Of a DNA stretch of 64,000 bases, positions 1 through 8,926 are shown piece by piece. The stretch's first letter is position 1. The number at the start of each line of letters is the position of its first letter. Both the position numbers and the translations under genes were made by a program. Location of the stretch: contig JAJYUH010000003.1 in the NCBI GenBank assembly GCA_021792635.1, forward strand, positions 165,795 to 229,794, written 5' to 3'. Source of the stretch: Natronospirales bacterium. GTDB lineage: Bacteria; Pseudomonadota; Gammaproteobacteria; Natronospirales; REEB76. Below the pieces are notes generated by a model that did not search any database, was not told the DNA's origin, and was given only the letters and a program-made list of their open reading frames with translations.

Positions 1-1382
1 GTTTCCAGTTCCACCGTGGTTTTCAGCGGGCGCTGGGCGTCAATGCCGGCGGCAGCGGCCAGCGCCTCCACGGCCAGGACGCGGTACACATTATCAAGGA
101 TGGCGAGCAGTTTGAGCCCCGCCCAGGGGGCCATGCTCACATGATCTTCCTGACCCGCGGAGGTGGGGATGGTATCGGCGGAGGCGGGGTGCGCCAGGGT
201 CTTGTTTTCCGAGGCCAGCGCCGCGGCGGTCACATGCGCGATCATGAAGCCCGACTCCACGCCGGGCTCCCTGGCCAGGAACATTTCCAGACGCGGATTG
301 GTTCTTTTAAGCAGCAGATCGGTGCGCCGTTCGGAAATATTGCCGAGTTCAGTGGCGGCGATGGCCATGAAGTCCGCCACAAAAGCCAGCGGCTCCGCGT
401 GAAAGTTGCCGCCCGAAAGCACGTCTTCGCCGAAAATCAGCGGATTGTCGGACACGCTGTTGCATTCGCGGCCCAGCACCTCCGCCGCGTGTGCCAGTGT
501 GTCCCACACGGCGCCATACACCTGCGGCATGCAGCGCAGCGCGTAGGGATCCTGTACCCGGTCGCAGTCCTGGTGGGCTTGCCAGATCTCGCTGCCGGTC
601 AGCAGGCTGCGGAACAGTTCCGCCACCCGGATCTGTCCCGGCAGATTGCGTGCCGTGTGGACGCGTGCGTCAAAAGGACTGTAACTGCCGGCCAGAGATT
701 CCACCGTCAACGCGCCGATGACGATGGACGACAGCAATGCAATGCGTGCTTGCAGCAGACCCTCGATGGCGAGAGCCGCGCTGACCTGGGTGCCGTTGAG
801 CAGCGCCAGTCCTTCCTTGGCTTCGAGCTGCACCGGCTTGACACCGGCGGCCGTGAGTACCTCCCCGCCTTGCAGCAGCTTGCCGCCGTGCAAGGCTTCC
901 CCCTCACCGATCAACGCCAGGGCGAGATGCGCCAGGGGTGCGAGATCGCCGGAGGCGCCCACGGAACCCCTGGCGGGAATCACCGGCAGTACATCACGGT
1001 TGAGCAGCGTGAGCAGCGTTTCCACCACCAGCGGACGGATGCCGGAATTACCGATGGCCAGGCTATTGGCCTTGAGCAGCATGATGCGGCGAGTGATGGC
1101 CGCCGGCAGTGCTTCACCCACGCCGCAGGCATGGCTGCGTACCAGGTTGTATTGCAACCGGATGAGTTGATCGCGGGGGATGTGCTGGCGGGCGAGGGCG
1201 CCGAAGCCGGTATTGATGCCGTAGCACACCCGCTGCGTGGCGATGACACGGCGCACCGTATCCACACTCGCCTGCATCTTGCGGCAGGCATTGTCGGCCA
1301 GTTGCACCTGCGGGTGCGCGCTCTCGAATTCGGTCAGCGCCTTGAGGGTGAGATCAACACCGGTGAGGCTCAGGCGGGTCAT
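1..1382 (-). CDS. hutH: Histidine ammonia-lyase, C-terminus cut by window edge
   Basis: HutH deaminates L-histidine to urocanate, the first step of histidine degradation in the cytoplasm. About 460 codons are visible of a family that usually has about 510, so only the C-terminal end is missing. The MIO-forming motif is seen as ASGDLAPLAH (Ala-Ser-Gly cyclises to the electrophilic cofactor), and the N-terminal stretch YGINTGFGALA is typical. The ATG overlaps the hutI stop in an ATGA tetranucleotide, so hutI and hutH are translationally coupled. Urocanase (hutU) is not in the window and may lie further left. Confidence 0.95.
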   Translation of the reverse strand, partial: MTRLSLTGVDLTLKALTEFESAHPQVQLADNACRKMQASVDTVRRVIATQRVCYGINTGFGALARQHIPRDQLIRLQYNLVRSHACGVGEALPAAITRRIMLLKANSLAIGNSGIRPLVVETLLTLLNRDVLPVIPARGSVGASGDLAPLAHLALALIGEGEALHGGKLLQGGEVLTAAGVKPVQLEAKEGLALLNGTQVSAALAIEGLLQARIALLSSIVIGALTVESLAGSYSPFDARVHTARNLPGQIRVAELFRSLLTGSEIWQAHQDCDRVQDPYALRCMPQVYGAVWDTLAHAAEVLGRECNSVSDNPLIFGEDVLSGGNFHAEPLAFVADFMAIAATELGNISERRTDLLLKRTNPRLEMFLAREPGVESGFMIAHVTAAALASENKTLAHPASADTIPTSAGQEDHVSMAPWAGLKLLAILDNVYRVLAVEALAAAAGIDAQRPLKTTVELE

Positions 1383-2563
1383 GTTCTTTTCCCCTTGAAA
1401 AATACGACGGCGGGCTTCAAGCCGCCCATCTGGTACAGCAGGAACTCCGGTGCCGGTATATCCCAGACACTGAAATCCGCGTGCCGGCCCGGCGCGAGGC
1501 TGCCTATTTTATCCGCCCGCCCCAGGGCGGCGGCGGCGTTACGCGTCACGCCCAGCAGAATTTCCGCCGCGGTGAGGCCGAAGGTGGTGGCGCCCATGTG
1601 CATTATGGTCAGCAGGCTCACGATCGGCGAGGAACCAGGATTCAGGTCCGTGGCCACCGCCATGGGCACCTGATGGTTGCGCAGCCATTCCACCGGCGGC
1701 TTGCGGGTTTCCCCCAGGAAATAAAACGCCCCCGGCAGCAGTACCGCTACGGTTCCGGCCCGATGCATGGCCAGAACATCCTCTTCGCTTGCATATTCCA
1801 GGTGACCGCAGGAGAGGGCGCCATGCGCCGCCGCCGCGGTGGTGGCGCCGATATTGGAAAGCTGGTCGGTATGCGCGTGTGCCCCCAGACCGGCTTTTTT
1901 TGCCTGCATGAACAGGCGGCGCAGGTCATCCACGTCAAAGGCGATATTTTCCGCGAAAATATCCACGCCTTCCGCCAGCTTTTCCTTTACCACCGCCGGC
2001 AGCATCTTTTCGACGACCTCGGCGAGATAATCACCACGATTGTTTTCCCGGGGTACGGCATGGGCGCCCAGGAATGTCGCCACGATGTCCATGTCAATGT
2101 GGCGGCGCAGCAGGCGGATGGCACGCAGCATCTTGAGCTCGTTTTGCATATCCAGACCGTAACCGCTTTTTATTTCCACCGTGGTGACGCCTTCGCCGCG
2201 CAAGGTTTTGAGACGCGGCAAGGTTTCTTCCACCAGTTGCTGCTCGCTGGCGATGCGTACCGCCTGTACGGTGGCATGGATACCTCCGCCGGTACGGGCG
2301 ATCTGCTCATAGCTCATGCCTCTGAGTCTCAGGCCGTGCTCCGCCATGCGATTGCCGGCATACAACGCATGCGTGTGGCAATCCACGAACCCCGGCAGCA
2401 CGATGCGCCCCGCGGCATCAAAGGTTTCTTTTGCTGGCGTATTGGCCGGCACACCGAGGGCGGCAATGCGGCCTTCGTTCACCGCCAGGGTGCGCGCCGG
2501 CGCTTCGCCGGCGTCCTGCTCCATGGGAAACAGGCGGGCATTCTTGACCAGCAGATCGTACAC
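1379..2563 (-). CDS. hutI: Imidazolonepropionase
   Basis: HutI hydrolyses 4-imidazolone-5-propanoate to N-formimino-L-glutamate, third step of the hut pathway. The 394 aa length fits the amidohydrolase family. The metal-binding DCHTH motif follows the N-terminal beta domain (GFVDCHTHALYAG, near residue 60), and HAHTDQL near residue 235 and ATDLNPG near residue 310 supply further active-site residues. The start is GTG at 2563 with GGGAGAG upstream. It is the first gene of a leftward hutIH operon and is divergent from hutF, with only 45 bp between the two start codons, so promoters or a shared operator must be packed there. Confidence 0.95.
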   Translation of the reverse strand: MYDLLVKNARLFPMEQDAGEAPARTLAVNEGRIAALGVPANTPAKETFDAAGRIVLPGFVDCHTHALYAGNRMAEHGLRLRGMSYEQIARTGGGIHATVQAVRIASEQQLVEETLPRLKTLRGEGVTTVEIKSGYGLDMQNELKMLRAIRLLRRHIDMDIVATFLGAHAVPRENNRGDYLAEVVEKMLPAVVKEKLAEGVDIFAENIAFDVDDLRRLFMQAKKAGLGAHAHTDQLSNIGATTAAAAHGALSCGHLEYASEEDVLAMHRAGTVAVLLPGAFYFLGETRKPPVEWLRNHQVPMAVATDLNPGSSPIVSLLTIMHMGATTFGLTAAEILLGVTRNAAAALGRADKIGSLAPGRHADFSVWDIPAPEFLLYQMGGLKPAVVFFKGKRT

Positions 2564-2608
2564 GGGCTCTCCCTATGCGGTGGGGCGTGAATTTGAGAGC
2601 ATAAGGGT

Positions 2609-3940
2609 ATGCATACACGCCTCACTTTTAAATACGTGCTCGCGCCGGACGGCCTGCGCCATGATCAGACGCTGGTGGTCGGCGCCGGCGGCCTGATTGA
2701 GGCGCTGGAACCGGGCGACGGCCGGGTTGACGGCTTTTTCGTCATCCCCGGCATGCCCAACGCCCACAGCCATGCTTTCCAGCGTGCCTTGTCCGGTTTT
2801 GGCGAACAACCGCGCGGCGAGGATTCTTTCTGGAGCTGGCGCGAAGCCATGTACCGGCTTGCCAACCGGCTGACGCCGGAAGACATGTTCGTCATCGCCC
2901 GCGAGGCATTCCTGGAAATGTTGCGCGGCGGGTTTACCAGCGTCGCCGAGTTTCATTATGTGCATCATATGCCAGACGGCCGCCCGGGTCCGCAGATGGG
3001 GCTGGCGGTCATCGAAGCGGCACGGGCGGCGGGTATCCATCTGCTGCTGCTGCCGGTGTTCTACCAGAGCGGCGGTTTCAATGTGCCTGCCCGTGACGAG
3101 CAGCGGCGTTTTGTGCACCACAGCGTGGAAGAGTACTGCCGCCTGCTGCAGGAACTGCATGGCGCAAGACTTGGCATCGCACCGCATTCGTTGCGTGCGG
3201 TAGCGCCGCAGGTGCTGCCGCAGTTGATAACAAGCACCGATAGCCTGTGCCGCGGCGCCTGGCCCATCCACATACACGTGAGTGAACAGCAGCGCGAGGT
3301 GGAGGAGTGCCAGGCGACATTCGGCACCACCCCCATTGATCTGCTGGCACGCAGCGTGGAGCTGAATCACCGCTGGAGCCTGGTGCATGCCACCCACGCC
3401 ACGCAAGCGGAACGGCACACGATTATCAGCCGCGATGCCTCGGTGGTGCTGTGTCCCGTCACGGAAGCCTACCTCGGCGACGGTTTGTTTGCGGCGGATG
3501 AATTCACGCGCCAGGGTGGCCGTGTTGCCATCGGCTCGGATAGTAATTGCCGTATAGATGCGTTGGAGGAACTGCGCTGGCTGGAGTACGGGCAGCGCCT
3601 GCGTAGCCGGCAACGTGCGCGTCTTGCCGGGCCGCGGGGTCTCGGTGCAACGCTCTGGCGGCAGGCCTGCGCCGGCGGTGCGGCGGCATTGGCTGAACCG
3701 GTGGGTGCCATTGCGCCCGGTCACCGGGCCGATCTTGTGGTGCTGGATCAGCATGCCTCGCCCTGGCTCGGTCATGACGCGGACACGCTCCTGGATGCGT
3801 TCATTATCGGCGGCAGCCGGCATGATATCGCGCAGGTGTATGTCGGTGGCAGATGCGTGGTGGATCACGGTGTGGCAAAAGAAGCAGATATGAGCGCCCG
3901 TGAATTTGCGCGCGTCGTCATGCGGCTCATCGGGCGATAG
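2609..3940 (+). CDS. hutF: Formimidoylglutamate deiminase
   Basis: HutF converts N-formimino-L-glutamate to N-formyl-L-glutamate plus ammonia, which defines the five-step hut route used by Pseudomonas rather than the HutG-formiminoglutamase route. The 443 aa amidohydrolase has NAHSHAFQRALSGF near residue 50, the characteristic SFWSWREAMY, HVSEQ near residue 228 and GSDSN near residue 313. The ATG at 2609 is preceded by AAGGGT. It runs 2 bp ahead of hutG, so the pair is an operon divergent from hutIH. The presence of both HutF and HutG confirms which pathway variant this organism uses. Confidence 0.94.
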   Translation: MHTRLTFKYVLAPDGLRHDQTLVVGAGGLIEALEPGDGRVDGFFVIPGMPNAHSHAFQRALSGFGEQPRGEDSFWSWREAMYRLANRLTPEDMFVIAREAFLEMLRGGFTSVAEFHYVHHMPDGRPGPQMGLAVIEAARAAGIHLLLLPVFYQSGGFNVPARDEQRRFVHHSVEEYCRLLQELHGARLGIAPHSLRAVAPQVLPQLITSTDSLCRGAWPIHIHVSEQQREVEECQATFGTTPIDLLARSVELNHRWSLVHATHATQAERHTIISRDASVVLCPVTEAYLGDGLFAADEFTRQGGRVAIGSDSNCRIDALEELRWLEYGQRLRSRQRARLAGPRGLGATLWRQACAGGAAALAEPVGAIAPGHRADLVVLDQHASPWLGHDADTLLDAFIIGGSRHDIAQVYVGGRCVVDHGVAKEADMSAREFARVVMRLIGR

Positions 3941-3942
3941 CC

Positions 3943-4758
3943 ATGGAGCATAAACCTTATGCGACGTGTGAACCGTCCGCCGCCGAAATACCGGTGCTGG
4001 TGAGCATCCCGCACACCGGCACGTATGTGCCCGAGTCCGTCGCCGCGGATTTTGCCTCTGATTACATCCGCGCTCTGCCCATGACCGACTGGCATTTGCA
4101 TCGCCTGTACGATTTTCTTCCGGCACTGGGCGTCACCACCATTCATGCCACCTACAGCCGTTTCGTGGCGGACCTGAATCGCCCGCCCGATGGCCGGCCA
4201 CTGTATCCCGGCCGCTTTGAAACCGGGTTCGTGGCGCTCAGGACCTTCTGGGGCGAGGAGATTTACCGTGTCCCGCCCTCGCCGGAGGAAATTGATTGGC
4301 GGCGTGAGCTCGTGCACGCGCCCTATCACGCAAAACTGCTGGAACTCATCCGTGCCAAAATAAAGCGGTTCGGTCGAGTGGTGCTGCTGGATGCCCACAG
4401 CGTCGCTTCCCGCCCCAACCTGCTGCATGGCGAGCTCACGGGCCACATCTATCTGGGTGACCGCGACGGCAAGAGTTGCGCACCCTGGCTCATGGCTATG
4501 GTGGAACGGGAGTTCCGGCGCGCCGGGTTCGAGGTCACGCGCAACCATCCCTACAAGGGCGGCTACATTACTGACCACTATGGAAAGATGGATAAAGTCG
4601 AGGCCTTGCAGATCGAAATGTGCGAGCGGGTGTACATGGATGAGAACCATCCGGCGGGTGCCTTGAGTCATCCCGCTTTCAACCAGGCCAGGACCCGGTT
4701 GCGTGCGGTCATGGATGCCGTCTGTGCCGAAATTGCGCGACAGCAGGCAAGTCAGTGA
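3943..4758 (+). CDS. hutG: N-formylglutamate deformylase
   Basis: This enzyme hydrolyses N-formyl-L-glutamate to glutamate and formate, the last step of the five-step hut pathway. The 271 aa protein belongs to the N-formylglutamate amidohydrolase family (FGase), with SIPHTGTYVPE at the N-terminus, the LNRPPDGRPLYPG region near residue 78 and DAHSVASRP near residue 147, where Asp and His probably ligate the metal. It starts 2 bp after the hutF stop. It is not the arginase-like formiminoglutamase that shares the name HutG in enteric bacteria. Confidence 0.93.
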   Translation: MEHKPYATCEPSAAEIPVLVSIPHTGTYVPESVAADFASDYIRALPMTDWHLHRLYDFLPALGVTTIHATYSRFVADLNRPPDGRPLYPGRFETGFVALRTFWGEEIYRVPPSPEEIDWRRELVHAPYHAKLLELIRAKIKRFGRVVLLDAHSVASRPNLLHGELTGHIYLGDRDGKSCAPWLMAMVEREFRRAGFEVTRNHPYKGGYITDHYGKMDKVEALQIEMCERVYMDENHPAGALSHPAFNQARTRLRAVMDAVCAEIARQQASQ

Positions 4759-4839
4759 CGACGGGTTGATTTCCGCAAAATCGCCCATACCCTGTTGAGT
4801 CAGATCTATCCTCAATGCGGGTTCGGCGGGAGTGAGTCC

Positions 4840-5697
4840 ATGACCATACAAACGCGCACGGTGGCGAAAATCATTGAGCCCCAGCGGGTTTCCGACGGCG
4901 CGGGTGTCAAACTCAGGCGCAGCATAGCCACCGCCACGCTGGATTATCTGGATCCCTTCCTGCTGTTCGACCATTTCGGTTCCGACAATCCCGACGATTA
5001 CATCGCCGGCTTTCCCATGCACCCGCACCGCGGCATTGAGACCGTGACCTACATGCATGCGGGCGTAGTGCGGCATCGCGATTCACTGGGCCATGCGGGC
5101 AGCATCGCTGCGGGCGATGTGCAGTGGATGACGGCGGGTCACGGCATTCTGCACGAGGAAATGCCGCAATTGCATGGCGGGCACTTGTCCGGCTTCCAGT
5201 TATGGATCAATCTGCCGGCCCGGCTCAAATTGATCCGGCCCCGTTACCAGGAATTCGCCGCGCGGCAGATTCCCGAAGTCAGCCGTGCGAACGGTGTGAC
5301 GATCCGGGTTATCGCCGGCATAGTCAATGGTGTGCGCGGGGCCGTGAACGAAATCGCGGCGGATCCTGCCTATCTTGATGTTTCCGTTCCCGCAGATGGC
5401 GTTTTCAGTCAGCCGGTGCCGCGCGGACATACGGCTTTCGCCTATGTGTATGCGGGCCAAGGGTGGTTCGATGCGCAAGCCGGAACCGCGGGAATGACGG
5501 TAGCCGGACCCAGGCTGGTCATCTTTGCGGATGGTGATGCAGTGGAAATCCGCGCCTCACAGGCCGGTGTGCGGTTTTTGCTGATTTCCGGTCTGCCGTT
5601 GCACGAACCGGTGGCACGCTACGGGCCGTTCGTGATGAATACGGCTGAGGAAATCCAGCAGGCGCTGGCGGATCTGCGCAATGGGACTTTTGTGTGA
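4840..5697 (+). CDS. Pirin family protein (bicupin)
   Basis: The 285 aa protein is a pirin-type bicupin; bacterial relatives include quercetin 2,3-dioxygenase YhhW, but the in vivo substrate is usually unknown. The N-terminal cupin carries FPMHPHRGIETVTYM and TAGHGILHEEMP, giving the expected His, His, His and Glu metal ligands. An upstream TTG at 4795 is in frame, but the ATG at 4840 has GGGAG at a good distance and matches the usual N-terminus, so I chose it. It lies 81 bp after hutG in the same direction and may or may not be co-transcribed. Nothing ties it to histidine use. Confidence 0.88.
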   Translation: MTIQTRTVAKIIEPQRVSDGAGVKLRRSIATATLDYLDPFLLFDHFGSDNPDDYIAGFPMHPHRGIETVTYMHAGVVRHRDSLGHAGSIAAGDVQWMTAGHGILHEEMPQLHGGHLSGFQLWINLPARLKLIRPRYQEFAARQIPEVSRANGVTIRVIAGIVNGVRGAVNEIAADPAYLDVSVPADGVFSQPVPRGHTAFAYVYAGQGWFDAQAGTAGMTVAGPRLVIFADGDAVEIRASQAGVRFLLISGLPLHEPVARYGPFVMNTAEEIQQALADLRNGTFV

Positions 5698-5775
5698 GAC
5701 GTTGATATCTGCCCGGAAAGACGCAGGCGGCATGCCGGGTGGTACACCACCCGCGATTTCCGGGAACGGCAGATT

Positions 5776-6618
5776 TCAGGGCTTGATGAATTTCAGTGTC
5801 ATGCGGTCGGACTCGCCGATGGCGAGCATTTTTGCGTGCTCGCTGACCGGACCTGCCAAGTCCGGTGGCAGGCGATGCACATTGATGTTTTCAGGATCCC
5901 TGGGGTTGGCGTTGATTTCCGACACGCCCGCCAGCCGGAAACCGGTCTTGAGCCCCAGTTCGATCACGTAATCCTCCGGCAGCCGGTGCAGTTCCCTGGA
6001 ACTTTCCACGGCATTGGCGAAGGGTTTGGCACGGTGTTCCGTCACACCGAACACGCCGCCCGGCTTGAGTACGGCATAGGCCGCCTTGAATACCCTGGCG
6101 AGTGTCGCCGGGCTCTGATTCATCCAGTCATGCAGGTTGCGGAAAGTGAGCACCATGTCGGCGGAATCGTCCGCACCCAGGTTGATCTGTCCCGGCGGCG
6201 CGAAAGGAATGATTTTTTCGATATGACCGTACACTGCCGGATCGGTTTTGAGTTTCTCCATGTAGGCGGACGCCATGCGGCGCATGAATTTGCTGTGGCT
6301 GTCCACCGGCGTGGCCGCTTCAATGAGATGGCCGTGAGCGTACAGGAAGGGCGCGAGGATTTCCGTGAACCAGCCGGCACCGGGCTCCAGCTCAATCACG
6401 GTCATATCCGGCTTGATGCCGAAGAATTCCAGGGTCCGGACGGGATGGCGGTAGCGGTCGCGCGCCTTGTGGGCGGGCGAGCGCCAGCCGCCGTTCACGG
6501 CTTGGTGGAGCAGCGTATTGGTGCTGGACGAGGCGGCGACAGGACCGGCGCTTGCGCTGACTGCGATCAGCAGCGTACCGGCGACCAGGGGGAAAAGCGT
6601 GTGGACCCGGTGAAACAT
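5776..6618 (-). CDS. Exported class I SAM methyltransferase-like protein
   Basis: The 280 aa product begins with a signal peptide (hydrophobic FPLVAGTLLIAVSASAG, then a likely Ala-X-Ala type cleavage region), followed by a Rossmann methyltransferase domain. SAM motif I is VIELEPGAGWFTE near residue 77, and the rest resembles a family of predicted periplasmic methyltransferases. Such proteins are common in proteobacteria but no substrate is known to me, and SAM is not expected in the periplasm. The ATG at 6618 has AGGAGGG just upstream; an in-frame TTG at 6660 lies too far out. It is divergent from fpr with about 140 bp between starts. Confidence 0.8.
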   Translation of the reverse strand: MFHRVHTLFPLVAGTLLIAVSASAGPVAASSSTNTLLHQAVNGGWRSPAHKARDRYRHPVRTLEFFGIKPDMTVIELEPGAGWFTEILAPFLYAHGHLIEAATPVDSHSKFMRRMASAYMEKLKTDPAVYGHIEKIIPFAPPGQINLGADDSADMVLTFRNLHDWMNQSPATLARVFKAAYAVLKPGGVFGVTEHRAKPFANAVESSRELHRLPEDYVIELGLKTGFRLAGVSEINANPRDPENINVHRLPPDLAGPVSEHAKMLAIGESDRMTLKFIKP

Positions 6619-6758
6619 GGTTTGACCCTCCTGACTTTGAATGTGTAAGCGTACCGCCAAAAGCCCGTGGGGCTCGGTTTATGAGCGGGATGTGGTTAAA
6701 ATGTGCGCCTTTCCTGCGGACGTCCACTCTCCAACACCCTTGCTCCCGGTTAGAACGC

Positions 6759-7493
6759 ATGAGCCACGACAGGTTCACCTTTGTTCTGCAATCGAGCCAC
6801 ATGGCTACGCCGCGCGTGCGTCAGTTCAATTTCCGGCGCGAGGGTGGCAGCGCGCTCTATTACACGCCGGGCCAGTTCATCACCCTGCATCTGCCCTGGC
6901 AGGGCATGGAATTGCGCCGCAGCTACAGCGTGGCCACCATTCCCGGTACGGTCAACGAGGTGCAACTCGCCGTTACCTATGTGGAAGGCGGGCGTGCCAC
7001 GCGGCTGCTGTATGACATGACACCCGGCGCGCGGGTGGAAGCCACCGGGCCCTTCGGGCGGTTCGTGCTGCGCGATGATCCGCCGGGCCGCTATTTGTTG
7101 GTAGCCACCGGCACGGGCATATCACCCTACCGCGCCATGCTGCCGCAGTTGCGTGAGCGCCTGGACGGCAGGCAACATGAAGCGGTCTTGCTGCTCGGCG
7201 TGCGCGGCCCGGATGAACTGCTCTTCGGCGAGGACTTCCTGAGTCTGGCACGCGATAATCGGGCCTTCCGTTTCATTGCCAGCTACAGCCGGCACCTGCC
7301 CGAGCCGCCGGGGGCCCATGAGCGCAAAGGCTATGTGCAGGATCACCTCATGGAACTCCATCCGGACCCGCAGCACGATATCGTGTATCTGTGCGGCAAC
7401 CCGGGCATGATTGATGCGGCGGTGGAGAGTCTCAAGACCGTGGGTTTTGACAACCACAATATGCGCCGTGAGAAGTACGTTTCCTCCAATTGA
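6759..7493 (+). CDS. fpr: Ferredoxin--NADP reductase
   Basis: Fpr transfers electrons between NADPH and ferredoxin or flavodoxin in the cytoplasm. The 244 aa protein has the FAD-binding RRSYSVA motif near residue 53, the NADP-binding VATGTGISPYRAML near residue 114, and the C-terminal YLCGNPGMID with a final aromatic-rich KYVSSN tail. The start was placed at ATG 6759 because the homologous sequence MSHDRFTF begins there; the upstream in-frame extension looks non-coding. It is a single gene, divergent from the exported methyltransferase. It could supply reductant for Fe-S proteins or radical-SAM enzymes such as EpmB; that link is inference. Confidence 0.9.
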   Translation: MSHDRFTFVLQSSHMATPRVRQFNFRREGGSALYYTPGQFITLHLPWQGMELRRSYSVATIPGTVNEVQLAVTYVEGGRATRLLYDMTPGARVEATGPFGRFVLRDDPPGRYLLVATGTGISPYRAMLPQLRERLDGRQHEAVLLLGVRGPDELLFGEDFLSLARDNRAFRFIASYSRHLPEPPGAHERKGYVQDHLMELHPDPQHDIVYLCGNPGMIDAAVESLKTVGFDNHNMRREKYVSSN

Positions 7494-7698
7494 ACGGGGG
7501 TTCCGCCGGCTTTCCGTAGCGCCGATGTCGCCTCCCCACCCCACGCCACCGGCGATCCCCATCAGCCCGTGAGCCGGATCGCCGATGCGCGGTGAAGCAC
7601 ACGTACTTTCGCCGTCATCTCCCTGCATGTGTTTCGCCGCAGAGGCGGTGCAACAGAACCAAGCCGGTATGCTTGCGAAACCGGATGATCCGCGGGGG

Positions 7699-8790
7699 TC
7701 AAGGTACCGGCTCAGCTTGTGCCTTCCGCACCCTGGGCGCATGCAATTTTGCTTCAAGCAACCTGACCGCCGCATCCAGCACCGGATCCGCGCCGTGCCG
7801 GAAATCCTGCGGCGTGGTTTTCACCGGCACTTCCGGCGGAATGCCGTTCCATTCGATGACGCGCTTGTCAGCGGTGTAATCAATCCAGGTGGGCACGCTG
7901 TAACGCCAGCCCGCCCCCAGATCGAAGAAACGCGGATCGCCGGAGCCGCCGCCGGTGGTGGCGCCAATGGTAGTAACATTCGGCAGAGTTTGCATGGCGG
8001 CGATAAAACTCTCGTTACTGCTGAAGCAATCCGGCCCGATCAGCAGCGCCACCGGCTTGCTGAATTGCCACGGACCGCGTGGCTTCAAGTAGCGCGGCTT
8101 CGGGGGTGTGAGATCGCTGTGCAGCGGGCCGTTGCGAAACTGCAGATACTCGGTAAGGCGTTTCTGCGTGGTGAAGCGGCCGGCCACGGCGTAGGCCAGT
8201 CTGTCGTCACCGCCGCCGTTCATGCGCACATCGAAGATGAGCGCCGGGCTGCGACGGTATTGGTTGAGTATGTAATCGAAGTTGGCCACCGAGAAACCAG
8301 CGTGGGTCCATGCGGCGATCACGATATAGGGAATGCCGTGCACCGTACCGGTGCCCCATTTCCTGCCGTACCATGTCAGGTCCGTTACGTTTTTCCTGAG
8401 TGACGCGAGATTCCAGTTAGGTCTGTCGAACCTGGGCGGTTCGTAGGTGTGTATCCAGCGGCCGGAAGGCGTGACCAATACCGCATGCACATCCTTGAGT
8501 GGCGCCAGCATGTGCTTGAGCAGCGCCAGATATTGAGTGTCATTCCTTACCCTGGACACTTGCGGACGGTAGCGGGCATATTCCGCGTTCCAGTGGATGT
8601 GCTTGTAGTCGAAATAGGGATAATAGTGATCGTAGTTTTGCCACAGCCGCTCGAATTTCCGGGCGTACAGGGTTTGCGGGACGGAGTGGTGATACGCCGG
8701 CTGCGGGACGCAGCCGGCGATGAGCGCAAGCAGCAGGGCGCAGATCCAGATACTGCCACAGGAACGCGCACTGCTTGTGCTCTTCGGCAT
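7699..8790 (-). CDS. S41-family peptidase-like lipoprotein
   Basis: The 363 aa product is a probable lipoprotein: after a short basic N-terminus and a hydrophobic segment it has the lipobox LIAGC near residue 26. The rest matches the C-terminal processing peptidase (S41) fold, with FDVRMNGGGDDRLAYA near residue 190 and the nucleophile region DCFSSNESFIAAM near residue 255 followed by TTGGGSGDP. No clear PDZ domain is visible, which separates it from classic Ctp/Prc proteases. The likely role is turnover of envelope proteins or peptides, substrate unknown. It stands alone between fpr and ettA; the 205 bp before it and 136 bp after it show no gene. Confidence 0.78.
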   Translation of the reverse strand: MPKSTSSARSCGSIWICALLLALIAGCVPQPAYHHSVPQTLYARKFERLWQNYDHYYPYFDYKHIHWNAEYARYRPQVSRVRNDTQYLALLKHMLAPLKDVHAVLVTPSGRWIHTYEPPRFDRPNWNLASLRKNVTDLTWYGRKWGTGTVHGIPYIVIAAWTHAGFSVANFDYILNQYRRSPALIFDVRMNGGGDDRLAYAVAGRFTTQKRLTEYLQFRNGPLHSDLTPPKPRYLKPRGPWQFSKPVALLIGPDCFSSNESFIAAMQTLPNVTTIGATTGGGSGDPRFFDLGAGWRYSVPTWIDYTADKRVIEWNGIPPEVPVKTTPQDFRHGADPVLDAAVRLLEAKLHAPRVRKAQAEPVP

Positions 8791-8926
8791 GCTGGGTTTT
8801 TACCGCTATGGATCGGCGTCAGTGGTATCCGCTTAGGCCATCAGAGGGCAGGCAAAGTTCATCCCGGCGCCGCGCCCCGGAATGCGGCTCCTGTCAGAGT
8901 GGCAACGGTTTCCTGCGGTGATTTCA

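Noticed and set aside
141..1673. Long plus-strand reading frame of 510 codons
   Set aside because: It is antisense to hutH and hutI, both of which have clear motifs; GC-rich codon use opens the opposite frame.
2573..4126. Minus-strand frame of 517 codons and the next one at 3865-5076
   Set aside because: Antisense to hutF, hutG and the pirin gene; low-complexity His/Gln/Arg-rich translation with no family likeness.
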